NCBI GenBank assembly: GCA_900547595.1
Contig: URHE01000003.1
Span: 1-64,000 of the forward strand
Length of the DNA: 64,000 bases
Reading direction: 5' to 3'
Source of the DNA: an uncultured Desulfovibrio sp.
Lineage (GTDB): Bacteria > Desulfobacterota > Desulfovibrionia > Desulfovibrionales > Desulfovibrionaceae
This document shows, piece by piece, positions 1-8,071 of this stretch. Made by a program: the position numbers and the translations under genes. Below the pieces are notes generated by a model that had not been told where the DNA came from, did no database searches, and saw only the letters and a list, made by a program, of their open reading frames with translations. Numbering within the stretch: the stretch's first letter is position 1; the number at the start of each line of letters is the position of its first letter.

Positions 1-1296
1 GGCCGCCTCGCAGAGTTCGCGGATCCTGGCGATCTCGGCGTCGGTGTCCGTGACAAAGGCATTGATGCAGACCACCGGGGAGACGCCGGATTTCCTGACG
101 CTTCCGATGTGATGCAGAAGGTTGCAGCAACCGGCCTCCACAAAGCCCACATTCTCCTCGGAATATTCTTTGGGCAGCGGCCGCCCCGGCACGGGCACGG
201 GGGCGCCGCCATGGCTCTTGAGCGCGCGCACGGTGGCCACGATGACCGCCGCGTCCGGCGCAAGGCCGCTGTAGTGGCACTTGAGGTTCCAGAATTTTTC
301 ATAGCCGATGTCCGCGCCGAAGCCGGATTCCGTCACATGGTATTCGCTGAGCTTGAGCCCCACGCGGTCGGCGATGACCGAGCTTTGCCCAATGGCGATA
401 TTGGCGAACGGCCCGGCATGCACGAATACGGGCTGCCCCTCGATGGTCTGGATGAGATTGGGGTTGAGCGCCTCCACCATCCAGGCGGTCATGGCGCCGT
501 CCACCTCAAGGTCGGCGGTGGTGACGGGCTTGCCGTCGCGGTCATAGGCCACGATGATCCTGCCCATGCGGCGGCGCATGTCGGCCAGGTCGCGGGCGAC
601 GGCAAGGATGGCCATGACCTCGCTGGAAACGGCGATGTCGAAGCGGGAGCGCATCATGAAGCCGTCGGACCTGCCGTTCACGCCGTCGATGCCGATGATG
701 ACGTTGCGCAGGGCCTGGCAGCAGAAATCCATGACCCAGCCCATGTTGACATTGGTGGGGTCGATATTCAGGCGCGGCATCCGGGAAAGCGAAAGGAGCT
801 TTTCGTCGGTGTAGTTGCGCTCGTGCTGCATGCGCGAGGTGAGGGCCACCATGGCGAGATTGTGCGCGTTCATCACGGCGTTGATGTCGCCGGTGAAGCC
901 GAGGGAATACTGGGTGAGCGGGATGCACTGGGAAAGGCCGCCGCCCGCCGCGGAACCCTTGACTCCCATGGTGGGGCCGCCGGAAGGCTGGCGAATGGCC
1001 GCCGAAGCGCGTTTGCCGCGCCGGCCAAGGCCCTGCACCAGGCCAATGGTGGTGGTGGACTTGCCTTCGCCCAGAGGCGTGGGAGTGATGGCGGTGACAT
1101 CCACATATTTGCCGTTGGGACGGTCGCCCAGCCTGTCCAGCACCTTGCGGAAATCGACCTTGCCCATGTAATGCCCGTAGGGAAGCAGCTCGCTTTCCTC
1201 AAGGCCGAGGTCCCGGCCGATCTGGGAGATCGTTTTCATGGTCTTTTCTGCTTCCTGGGCGATCTCCCAGTCGGCATGGCCTTTGGGGTCAAGCAT
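1..1296 (-). CDS. fhs: Formate--tetrahydrofolate ligase, N-terminal part
   Basis: ATP-dependent ligation of formate to tetrahydrofolate, giving 10-formyl-THF for cytosolic one-carbon metabolism. The gene runs off the left edge of the window, so 432 residues are visible of the roughly 560-590 usual for the family. The translation begins MLDPKGHADWEIA and carries the family P-loop TPTPLGEGKSTTT at about residues 71-83. The family-typical stretch RQPSGGPTMGVKGSAAGGG follows it. The ATG at 1294-1296 is preceded by AAGGAG at good spacing. It lies downstream of the DUF362 and D-threonine aldolase-like genes on the same strand, with a 94-base gap, so co-transcription is possible. That gap holds a GC-rich inverted repeat (1346-1353 with 1371-1378) but no T-tract. 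Identification is firm; only the C-terminus is missing. Confidence 0.95.
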   Translation of the reverse strand, partial: MLDPKGHADWEIAQEAEKTMKTISQIGRDLGLEESELLPYGHYMGKVDFRKVLDRLGDRPNGKYVDVTAITPTPLGEGKSTTTIGLVQGLGRRGKRASAAIRQPSGGPTMGVKGSAAGGGLSQCIPLTQYSLGFTGDINAVMNAHNLAMVALTSRMQHERNYTDEKLLSLSRMPRLNIDPTNVNMGWVMDFCCQALRNVIIGIDGVNGRSDGFMMRSRFDIAVSSEVMAILAVARDLADMRRRMGRIIVAYDRDGKPVTTADLEVDGAMTAWMVEALNPNLIQTIEGQPVFVHAGPFANIAIGQSSVIADRVGLKLSEYHVTESGFGADIGYEKFWNLKCHYSGLAPDAAVIVATVRALKSHGGAPVPVPGRPLPKEYSEENVGFVEAGCCNLLHHIGSVRKSGVSPVVCINAFVTDTDAEIARIRELCEAA

Positions 1297-1390
1297 GGCG
1301 GTCTCCTTGGTTGCTTGGGGCGTCGGGCATGTGTCCCTGAGACGACCGGAGGCCGCCGGGCGGTCCCGACGCCTCCGGCCGGAAGGCCTG

Positions 1391-2494
1391 CTAGATTTTT
1401 TCCAACGTATACTGGCGGCTGCCGAGGCCGATGGCCTCGCCGTAGCTCAGTTGCACCTGGCCTTGCGTGTGCGGCCAGCGGGCCGTGAACTTGTCCGTCC
1501 CGGCAGCGGCGATCTTGGGATCGAGGGCGGGCGCCTTGTTCACAAGGTCGAAGCATGCCTGGTCCAGCGCCACGGGGTCCGTGGAGGCGAGGATGCCGAT
1601 GTCCGGCACGAGCGGCATGTCGCTCCAGCCCACGCAGTCGCAGTCCGGCGTGACATTGAGCACGAAATTGATGTAGCAGATGTGCTTCTGGCGCCCCTTG
1701 ACCACGCCGTAGGCGTATTCGGTCAGGCGTTCCATGAACGGCACCATCTCCGCGCTCCAGTCGATGCTGATGGCCTTGTTGGGCTTGACCGGGCAGACGG
1801 TGATGCACTCGAAACAGCCGACGCAGCGCTCCACATCCACCCGGCTCTTGCCGTCCACGAGGGTGAGCGCCTTCTGCGGACAGACCTTGACGCAGCGGCC
1901 GCAGCCGATGCAGAGGGAGGGGTCGATCTGGACATGGCGGCCATGCTGATCCTGCTTGCCCGCCACCGAGGCGCCCCCCATGGCCAGATTCTTGATGGCC
2001 CCGCCGAAACCCGCCATTTCGTGCCCCTTGAAGTGCGAAAGCACCACCATGGCGGGCGCGCGGCGGATGGCGGCCGCGATGCGCACATCTTTGAAGTGCT
2101 TGCCGTTGATACGCACAAGCACATCCTCCTCGCCATAGAGGCCATCGGCGATGATGACGGGCGCGCCCGCGGTCTCCGGCGTGAACCCGTGAAGATAGGC
2201 GGTATTGAGGTGGTCCACGGCGTTGTGCCGCGTGCCGGAATAGAGGGTCGTCGTGTCGGTGAGGAAGGGCTTGCCCCCCGCGGCCTTGATCTTGTCCACG
2301 GCCACGCGCGCGAATATGGGATTAATGTGGGTGTCGTTCCCATATTCGCCGAAGTGGAGCTTGACCGCCGCAAGGTCATTGCGCTTGATGATTTTTTTCA
2401 ACCGGAGCGCGTCGCAAAGCCGCGCGACCTTGGCGCACTTGTTGTTTGCAAGCGAACGGCTGTTCATGCCGGTAAAGAAAACTGTGGATGCCAT
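1391..2494 (-). CDS. DUF362 domain protein with two 4Fe-4S clusters
   Basis: A 367-residue iron-sulfur protein of the DUF362 family. Members are found beside redox enzymes in anaerobes and have no settled biochemical role. The DUF362 part includes the stretches AVKLHFGEYGN and LSHFKGHEMAGFGGAIKNL. Two ferredoxin cluster motifs follow, CIGCGRCVKVCP near residue 196 and CVGCFECITVCP near residue 223, each of the CxxCxxCxxxCP type. The start at 2494 has a strong AGGAGG ribosome-binding site. It lies 48 bases downstream of the D-threonine aldolase-like gene and 94 bases upstream of fhs, all on the minus strand. Electron transfer is inferred from the clusters; no substrate is suggested by the sequence. 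Confidence 0.88.
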   Translation of the reverse strand: MASTVFFTGMNSRSLANNKCAKVARLCDALRLKKIIKRNDLAAVKLHFGEYGNDTHINPIFARVAVDKIKAAGGKPFLTDTTTLYSGTRHNAVDHLNTAYLHGFTPETAGAPVIIADGLYGEEDVLVRINGKHFKDVRIAAAIRRAPAMVVLSHFKGHEMAGFGGAIKNLAMGGASVAGKQDQHGRHVQIDPSLCIGCGRCVKVCPQKALTLVDGKSRVDVERCVGCFECITVCPVKPNKAISIDWSAEMVPFMERLTEYAYGVVKGRQKHICYINFVLNVTPDCDCVGWSDMPLVPDIGILASTDPVALDQACFDLVNKAPALDPKIAAAGTDKFTARWPHTQGQVQLSYGEAIGLGSRQYTLEKI

Positions 2495-2542
2495 GTTTTC
2501 CTCCTGAACATGTTGAGGTCATGAACGTTCCGGCAACGACCG

Positions 2543-3670
2543 CTACCAGCCCCGGCAGCGCGTCCAGGCAGCCACCGCTTCCGCGCCCCGGCAGAGATGC
2601 AGGGCCCCGAAGCCCGACGCCGTGGCGCAGGCGTGGACAGGCAGGACGCGCAGCGGCGTTCCCACGGGAAAATCCGGAGTGGCGTTTCCCGGCTGCGCAG
2701 TGATGATGCCGTGTTCCTGATTGGTTTCCGCCACGCGCAGGCCGGGCAGGAGGGCGCCGTATTCATCGAGCACAAGGCCGTAGCCGAAGTCGGAAAAACG
2801 TCCGGGCAGGCCCGCATCGCGGGAAAGGGCCGTCCAGCCCGCGTCCGTGACGAGCGCGCCGTCGCGTGCGCGCCGCCCGATGACCGCGCAGAGCACCGAC
2901 AGGGCAATGTCGTCCACCGCGCAGACGCCGAGCCCCGCCATGACAAGGTCCTGCACCACATGGACGCCGGCCCGCACTTCCGTAAGTCCTGAAAAATCTT
3001 GGCAGAACAAGGCCGTGGGCGTGGAACCGACGCTGACCACGGGGCAGGCGTGCCCGGCCGCGCGCAGGCTGTTCGCGGCAGCCACGGCGGCGCTTCGTTC
3101 CTGTTCCGCCAGGGCGGCGAATGCCTGCCCCGAAGGGGCGCCCAGGTCATAGGCCGACCCTGCGTGGGTGAGCACCCCGGCCACATGCTGCCCATGGGCC
3201 GCAAGCACGCCCGCCGCCTCGGCAAGGTCCGCGCTCTCCGGGGCAAGCCCTGAGCGATGCCCGTCACAGTCGATTTCCAGCAGGACATCGAAACTGTGGC
3301 TCCGGGCTTCGCCAAAGGCCGCCAGCGCTTGCGCGGCCTCCACGCTGTCGAGCAGAAGGGAGAGCCTTGCCCCGCGGCGCCGCAGGGTCAGGGCGCGCTC
3401 AAACTTGCCGGGAACGATGCCCACCGCATAGCAGATGTCATGCACACCTCCGTCCGCGAACCACTCCGCTTCCGCAAGCGTGGAAACGGCAACGGGCCCT
3501 TCCGGCGTGGTCATGGCGCGGCGGGCGGCCTCCACGCATTTCAGGGTCTTGGCGTGCAGGCGGAAGCCCACGCCATGCGCGGCAAGGCGCGTCGAAAGAC
3601 GACGGATATTGCGCTCCATGCGGGCATCGTCCAGCAGGAGCGCGGGGGTGGGCAGATCCCTGATTCGCAC
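2543..3670 (-). CDS. D-threonine aldolase-like, PLP-dependent alanine racemase-fold enzyme
   Basis: A 375-residue member of the DSD1/D-threonine aldolase family. These are PLP-dependent enzymes that cleave D-3-hydroxy amino acids (for example D-threonine to glycine and acetaldehyde) or dehydrate D-serine. The N-terminus RIRDLPTPALLLDD and the motif FRLHAKTLKC, which holds the PLP-binding lysine, are typical of the fold III barrel. The beta-strand stretch LLEIDCDGHRSG and the C-terminal metal-site region with HACATASGFG also fit. The reading frame stays open further upstream, but that would run into rfbF. A GTG at 3668-3670 with GGAGG five bases before it gives the family's usual length, so I use that start. 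The exact substrate is not determined. Glycine release would suit the one-carbon enzyme Fhs encoded downstream, but this is inference. Confidence 0.85.
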   Translation of the reverse strand: MRIRDLPTPALLLDDARMERNIRRLSTRLAAHGVGFRLHAKTLKCVEAARRAMTTPEGPVAVSTLAEAEWFADGGVHDICYAVGIVPGKFERALTLRRRGARLSLLLDSVEAAQALAAFGEARSHSFDVLLEIDCDGHRSGLAPESADLAEAAGVLAAHGQHVAGVLTHAGSAYDLGAPSGQAFAALAEQERSAAVAAANSLRAAGHACPVVSVGSTPTALFCQDFSGLTEVRAGVHVVQDLVMAGLGVCAVDDIALSVLCAVIGRRARDGALVTDAGWTALSRDAGLPGRFSDFGYGLVLDEYGALLPGLRVAETNQEHGIITAQPGNATPDFPVGTPLRVLPVHACATASGFGALHLCRGAEAVAAWTRCRGW

Positions 3671-3818
3671 TGCGGCCTCCACGCACCGCCTACAGCAAAA
3701 GCGGCACGCTGTAAACCTGCCGGGAGGAGCGGACGGGGCTTTTATTCCGCGCGGGCTTTTGCTAGGGTTGGCGCATCGTGAACCGCTCCCGATTGCCGGG
3801 AGCAGCCGGGGAGGCGGC

Positions 3819-4583
3819 ATGCAGACCATCATCATGTGCGGCGGCAAGGGCACGCGCCTGCGCGAGGAAACATCTGTCAAACCAAAGCCCATGGTGGAGA
3901 TCGGTGGCCGTCCCGTGCTCTGGCACATCATGTCCATCTACGCCCGCTTCGGCTACAGGGATTTTGTCCTGCCGCTGGGCTACAAGGGCGAGGTCATCAA
4001 ACAGTATTTTCACGACTACCGCAGCCGCAACGCGGATTTCACCGTGGAGCTCAAAACCGGCAACATCACCGTTCATCCCTGCCATCTGGAAGACTGGCGC
4101 GTCACCCTGTGCGACACAGGGCAGGAGACCCTCAAGGGCGGCCGCCTCAAGCGTGTTGCCCGTTATATCGAGGGCGACCGCTTCATGGTCACCTACGGCG
4201 ATGGCGTGGCGGACATCGATATTGACAAGCTCCTGGCATTTCACAAAAAAGCCGGGACTATCGGCACCTTTACCGGCGTGCGCATGCCCTCGCGCTTCGG
4301 CACGGTGCGCACCGGCGAGGACGGCAAGATCATCTCCTGGGAAGAAAAGCCCGTGCTGAATGAATACATCAACTGCGGCTTTTTTGTCTTTGAGCGCGCC
4401 TTCCTCGACTATCTCACCGAAGACGAGAACTGCGATCTGGAAAAGGAACCCCTCCAGCAACTGGCGGCGGAAGGGCAGCTTTCCATGTATCCGCACCCCG
4501 GTGAATGGCAGTGCATGGATACCCTGCGCGACGCCATCCACCTCAACAGGCTCTGGGACAGCGGCCGCGCCTTCTGGGCCTGA
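3819..4583 (+). CDS. rfbF: Glucose-1-phosphate cytidylyltransferase
   Basis: Makes CDP-glucose from CTP and glucose-1-phosphate, the first step to CDP-linked 3,6-dideoxyhexoses and related surface sugars. The 254-residue protein has the nucleotidyltransferase signature GGKGTRLREET at the N-terminus followed by KPKPMVEIGG. It also has YGDGVADIDI (metal-binding Asp), FTGVRMPSRFGTV and the C-terminal WQCMDTLRD, all characteristic of RfbF. The start ATG follows GGGGAGGCGGC, a strong ribosome-binding site. It begins a three-gene plus-strand group with rfbG (49 bases downstream) and an RmlC-like gene. It is divergent from the aldolase-like gene, and the two starts are 148 bases apart. Confidence 0.95.
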   Translation: MQTIIMCGGKGTRLREETSVKPKPMVEIGGRPVLWHIMSIYARFGYRDFVLPLGYKGEVIKQYFHDYRSRNADFTVELKTGNITVHPCHLEDWRVTLCDTGQETLKGGRLKRVARYIEGDRFMVTYGDGVADIDIDKLLAFHKKAGTIGTFTGVRMPSRFGTVRTGEDGKIISWEEKPVLNEYINCGFFVFERAFLDYLTEDENCDLEKEPLQQLAAEGQLSMYPHPGEWQCMDTLRDAIHLNRLWDSGRAFWA

Positions 4584-4632
4584 GCCGGACGCGCCATCAA
4601 CGGAAGCCGCCATTTTCTGACAAGGATGCACC

Positions 4633-5760
4633 ATGTTTGCTGACATGTACGCGGGACGCAGGGTCTTCATCACCGGGCATACGGGCTTCAAGGGCTCCTG
4701 GCTTTCGGCGTGGCTGCTCGCGCTTGGCGCGCGCGCGGCCGGATTTTCCCTTGGCGTGCCCACCACGCCTTCGCATTTCGAGGCTCTGGGCCTTGCCGCG
4801 CGCATGGAGGACCTGCGCGGCGACATCCGCGACCGCGCCGCCGTCACCGCCGCCATGCAGGGCTTCGCGCCCGAGGTGGTTTTTCATCTGGCGGCCCAGG
4901 CGCTGGTGCGCCGTTCGTATGAGGACCCGGCGGGCACCATCGAGGCCAACGCCCTGGGCACCATGAACGTCCTCGAGGCCGTGCGCGCCTGCCCGTCGGT
5001 CAGGGCCGTGGTGGTCATCACTTCGGACAAGTGCTACCGCAACGACGAGTGGGTGTGGGGCTACCGCGAGACTGACCACCTGGGAGGGGCCGATCCCTAT
5101 TCCGCCTCCAAGGGCTGCGCGGAGATCATCGCCCATTCGTATTTCCAGAGCTTTTTCGCGCAGGGGCCGGCCTGCGCCACAGTGCGCGCGGGCAATGTCA
5201 TCGGCGGCGGCGACTGGGCCGCGGACCGCATCGTGCCGGACTGCGCCCGCGCCTGGGCGGCGCATGCGCCCGTGTCCATCCGCAGCCCGTGGGCCACGCG
5301 CCCGTGGCAGCATGTCCTGGAGCCGCTTTCCGGCTATCTCTGGCTGGGCGCGCGTCTGCTTGACAACAATGCCGGGCTGCCCGCCGGGGCGGCGGCGCCC
5401 TTCGATCCGCGCGGGCAGGCTTACAATTTCGGGCCCGCCGCGGACGTGAACAACACCGTGGCCGAGGTGGTGGAAGCGCTGGCCCTGCACTGGCCCGGCT
5501 TCCGCGGCGAAATGGACGCGGCGGGCCACGCGGGCAAGAAGGAATGCACGCTGCTCAAGCTCTGCTGCGACAAGTCGCTGGCGGAGCTTTCCTGGAAGGC
5601 CACCCTCAATTTCGAGGAAACCATCCGCTATACCGCAGAATGGTATTCCCGCTATTATGTTGGCGGCGCGACACCGGCGGGCATGTGGGACTATACCCAG
5701 GGGCAGATCACGGCCTACGCGGGCGCCGCCGCCCAGCGCGGCCTTGTCTGGGCGAGGTGA
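4633..5760 (+). CDS. rfbG: CDP-glucose 4,6-dehydratase
   Basis: An extended short-chain dehydrogenase (375 residues) that converts CDP-D-glucose to CDP-4-keto-6-deoxy-D-glucose. Visible features are the NAD-binding glycine motif TGHTGFKGSWL near residue 14, the active-site Ser/Thr stretch VVVITSDKCYRND, and the catalytic Tyr-Lys pair in DPYSASKGCAE. The C-terminal WKATLNFEETI and the WVWGYRETD stretch match RfbG rather than RmlB. It lies between the cytidylyltransferase that supplies its substrate and an epimerase-like gene that could act on its product. No rfbH dehydratase is visible next to it, so the pathway after the 4-keto intermediate is not shown here. Confidence 0.95.
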   Translation: MFADMYAGRRVFITGHTGFKGSWLSAWLLALGARAAGFSLGVPTTPSHFEALGLAARMEDLRGDIRDRAAVTAAMQGFAPEVVFHLAAQALVRRSYEDPAGTIEANALGTMNVLEAVRACPSVRAVVVITSDKCYRNDEWVWGYRETDHLGGADPYSASKGCAEIIAHSYFQSFFAQGPACATVRAGNVIGGGDWAADRIVPDCARAWAAHAPVSIRSPWATRPWQHVLEPLSGYLWLGARLLDNNAGLPAGAAAPFDPRGQAYNFGPAADVNNTVAEVVEALALHWPGFRGEMDAAGHAGKKECTLLKLCCDKSLAELSWKATLNFEETIRYTAEWYSRYYVGGATPAGMWDYTQGQITAYAGAAAQRGLVWAR

Positions 5761-5769
5761 GGGACGGGC

Positions 5770-6273
5770 ATGGAAGGGCCGGTCATTTCCACGGGCATCG
5801 ACGGCGCGCTTTTCCAGCCGCTGAAGATCATTGCCGCGCAGGGCGGCCCCGTCCTGCATATGCTGCGGGCCGGGGCGCCGCTGCTGCCGGATTTTTCCGG
5901 CGGTTTCGGAGAAATCTACTTTTCCGAGGTGGAGCCCGGATTGGTCAAGGCATGGAAGCGGCATACGCGCCAGACCCAGCTTTTTGCCGTGCCCGTGGGG
6001 CGCTTGCGCATCGTCCTCTATGACGACCGCTCCGCCTCGCCCAGCAGGGGAGCGCTCGTCGAACGCAGGCTCGGCCGCCCGGATGACTACGGCCTGCTCC
6101 GCATCCCGCCCCTTGTCTGGTATGGTTTCATGGCCGAAGGGGAGAGCCCGGCCCTGATCTGCAACTGCGCGGACATCCCCCACGACCCCGCGGAAGGCGA
6201 GCGTCTGCCCTTCGATGCCGCCGCCATCCCCTATCGCTGGCCCCTGGCCGGGGACGGTCCGTCACGCTTTTGA
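5770..6273 (+). CDS. RmlC-like dTDP-4-dehydrorhamnose 3,5-epimerase family protein
   Basis: A 167-residue cupin-type protein resembling the dTDP-4-dehydrorhamnose 3,5-epimerase family. The stretch GGFGEIYFSEVEPGLVKAWKRH matches the family segment around the catalytic His. PVGRLRIVLYDDR and LRIPPLVWYGFMA correspond to the later beta-strands of the fold. It starts nine bases after rfbG and is probably translated from the same transcript. It may therefore epimerise the CDP-4-keto-6-deoxy sugar rather than a dTDP sugar; that is inference from context. Its last 43 bases overlap the convergent exporter gene. Confidence 0.8.
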   Translation: MEGPVISTGIDGALFQPLKIIAAQGGPVLHMLRAGAPLLPDFSGGFGEIYFSEVEPGLVKAWKRHTRQTQLFAVPVGRLRIVLYDDRSASPSRGALVERRLGRPDDYGLLRIPPLVWYGFMAEGESPALICNCADIPHDPAEGERLPFDAAAIPYRWPLAGDGPSRF

Positions 6274-7178
6274 GCCGTTCGCGCGCGTCCCGGCGCGCCC
6301 CATTCCGAGATGAGCAGGCCCGTCAGGGCCAGGACCATTCCCGCGCCTGAAAGCCAGGTCACGCGCTCGTGGAGCACCGCGATGGATGTCAACACCGTGA
6401 CCACAGGCACAAGATAGATGTAGAGCGCGGCTCTGACCGCGCCCAGGCGGCGCACGCTGAAGGTCCAGCTGACAAAGCAGAGCGCCGATGCGCACAGGCC
6501 GAGGAAGAGCAGGTTGGCGGCGTTGACCGGACGGAGGAGGGCCTCCGCCTGGATGGAAAGGCCCGCCAGCGGCAGGATGGGCAGCATGCAGACAAGGCCG
6601 TAGAAAAAGATGCGCCGCGTGGCGCGCAGGCTGCCATAGCCCCGCGCCGCCAGCATCCGCACCAGAATGGAATAGATGGCCCAGGAAAGCGCCGCCAGCA
6701 GGGCGAGGCCGTCCCCCGCCGGATTGAGCGCAAACTCGCTGCCGCTGCGGCTGATGCAGGCGATGCCGGCAATGGCCACGACAAAACCAAGCATGAAGGC
6801 GCCCCCCGGCCGCGCGTCCCCCAGAAAGCGCCAGGCGAGCAGCGCCGTGAAAAACGGGGCCACGGCCACGATGACGCCCACATTGGAGGCAAAGGTCAGG
6901 GTCAGGGCCATGTTCTCCAGAAGAAAATAAAGGGTCACGCCGGAAAGCCCGGCCAGGGCGAAGAGCACTTCGTCCTTGAGGTTTCTGACGGCGAGCGCGT
7001 GCGGGCAGACTACCCACAGGGCAACCCAGCCGAGCAGAAAGCGCAAAAGCAGTATCTCCACCGGCGTGAAATCCGCCAGCAGCACCTTGGTGGAAATGAA
7101 GGTCACGCCCCAGACAACGATGGTGGCAAGGGCCACCAGGTGCCCCGCCGCCCGTCCTGATGCGCGGGAGGCGTTCAT
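6231..7178 (-). CDS. EamA/DMT-family transporter
   Basis: A 315-residue polytopic inner-membrane protein with two EamA repeats, the ten-helix layout of drug/metabolite exporters. The first repeat has VALATIVVWGVTFISTKVLL and the family-like ILLLRFLLGWVAL. The second repeat begins GLALLAALSWAIYSILVRML and ends near VTWLSGAGMVLALTGLLISEWG. The ATG at 7176-7178 overlaps the stop of the AraC gene upstream (ATGA overlap), so the two are translationally coupled and the regulator probably controls this exporter. A longer reading frame exists upstream but lies inside the AraC gene. The substrate is unknown; amino acids or similar metabolites are common for the family. Confidence 0.88.
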   Translation of the reverse strand: MNASRASGRAAGHLVALATIVVWGVTFISTKVLLADFTPVEILLLRFLLGWVALWVVCPHALAVRNLKDEVLFALAGLSGVTLYFLLENMALTLTFASNVGVIVAVAPFFTALLAWRFLGDARPGGAFMLGFVVAIAGIACISRSGSEFALNPAGDGLALLAALSWAIYSILVRMLAARGYGSLRATRRIFFYGLVCMLPILPLAGLSIQAEALLRPVNAANLLFLGLCASALCFVSWTFSVRRLGAVRAALYIYLVPVVTVLTSIAVLHERVTWLSGAGMVLALTGLLISEWGAPGRARTAQKRDGPSPARGQR

Positions 7179-7990
7179 GGCCGCCTCCGGCAGGCGCCGG
7201 GCGTGACGCCGAGGCGTGTCCTGAAGGCCCGCGCAAGGTGGCACTGGTCGGCAAATCCCGCTTCCAGGGCCGCTTCTGCCGGGGGGAGGCCCCGCTCCAG
7301 AAGTTCCTGGGCGCGATTGACGCGCGCGCTTTCCAGATACCGGTAGGGCGTGGCGCCGGTCATCCGGGCAAAGGCGCGGATGAGCCGGAATTTGCTCATG
7401 CGGGCAAGGCGTGCCATATCCTCCAGTGTGAGCCGGTCGGCGGCATGGGCCTCCAGATGGAGGCGGAGCGCTTCGAGAGCCGGTTCCGCGGCTTGTTGGC
7501 GCAGTTCGGGGGATTCGGCATTGCCGGGGCGCTGCACGGATGCCCCGAGGCGCCGCAGGGCCGTGAAGAGGCACGCCCGTTTGCGGGCGGCAGGAGTTGT
7601 TCCGCCCAGAAGCGCATGCGTGGAGAGGAGCTCATCAATGATATTCCCTCCCGGATGGACAGGTCCCGCCAGATGCGGCGCGCCGGCGACCATGCGGGAG
7701 AGCGCGGCGGCAGCGCCGCCGGGGTGGAAATGGAAGCCGCGCCAGACAAAGGGCGCGGAGGCCGCCGGGGCGCAGGCATGCACCTCGCCGGGACGGAAAA
7801 TGACCACATCGCCCGCAACGGCAAGATATTCACGCCCCCGCACAAAGAGATGCCGCTGCCCGGAAAGGACGCAGCCCAGCACCCAGGCATGGTGAAAGTG
7901 CGGCGCAAAGGCGCGGGCATGGAGGCGGAAGCTGAAGGCATCCGCCTCCAGATCCGGATCATGGGCAATGACGGTGTATTCCACAGGCAT
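7175..7990 (-). CDS. AraC-family transcriptional regulator
   Basis: A 271-residue regulator with an N-terminal cupin ligand-binding domain and a C-terminal double helix-turn-helix. The cupin part includes FAPHFHHAWVLGCVLSG and the stretch AGDVVIFRPGEVHACAP. The DNA-binding part runs from about residue 175 (LTLEDMARLARMSKFRLIRAF) to the second helix-turn-helix AALEAGFADQCHLARAFR and a family-typical ending. I use the ATG at 7990, preceded by GAGGAAG, rather than one 19 codons upstream, because the protein then begins at the usual domain edge. It overlaps the downstream EamA exporter by four bases. Regulation of that exporter is inferred from the coupling. Confidence 0.9.
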   Translation of the reverse strand: MPVEYTVIAHDPDLEADAFSFRLHARAFAPHFHHAWVLGCVLSGQRHLFVRGREYLAVAGDVVIFRPGEVHACAPAASAPFVWRGFHFHPGGAAAALSRMVAGAPHLAGPVHPGGNIIDELLSTHALLGGTTPAARKRACLFTALRRLGASVQRPGNAESPELRQQAAEPALEALRLHLEAHAADRLTLEDMARLARMSKFRLIRAFARMTGATPYRYLESARVNRAQELLERGLPPAEAALEAGFADQCHLARAFRTRLGVTPGACRRRP

Positions 7991-8071
7991 GGCACGCTTC
8001 CTCGTGCGGCCAGCCTGCCTGCTTTGCCGCGTCCTGTCTTGTACCATATTGCGGCGGCCGCCGCGCGGGTT

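Noticed and set aside
1346..1378. GC-rich inverted repeat CCGGAGGC / GCCTCCGG between the DUF362 gene and fhs
   Set aside because: No T-tract follows on either strand, so it was not called a terminator; a weak attenuating role cannot be judged.
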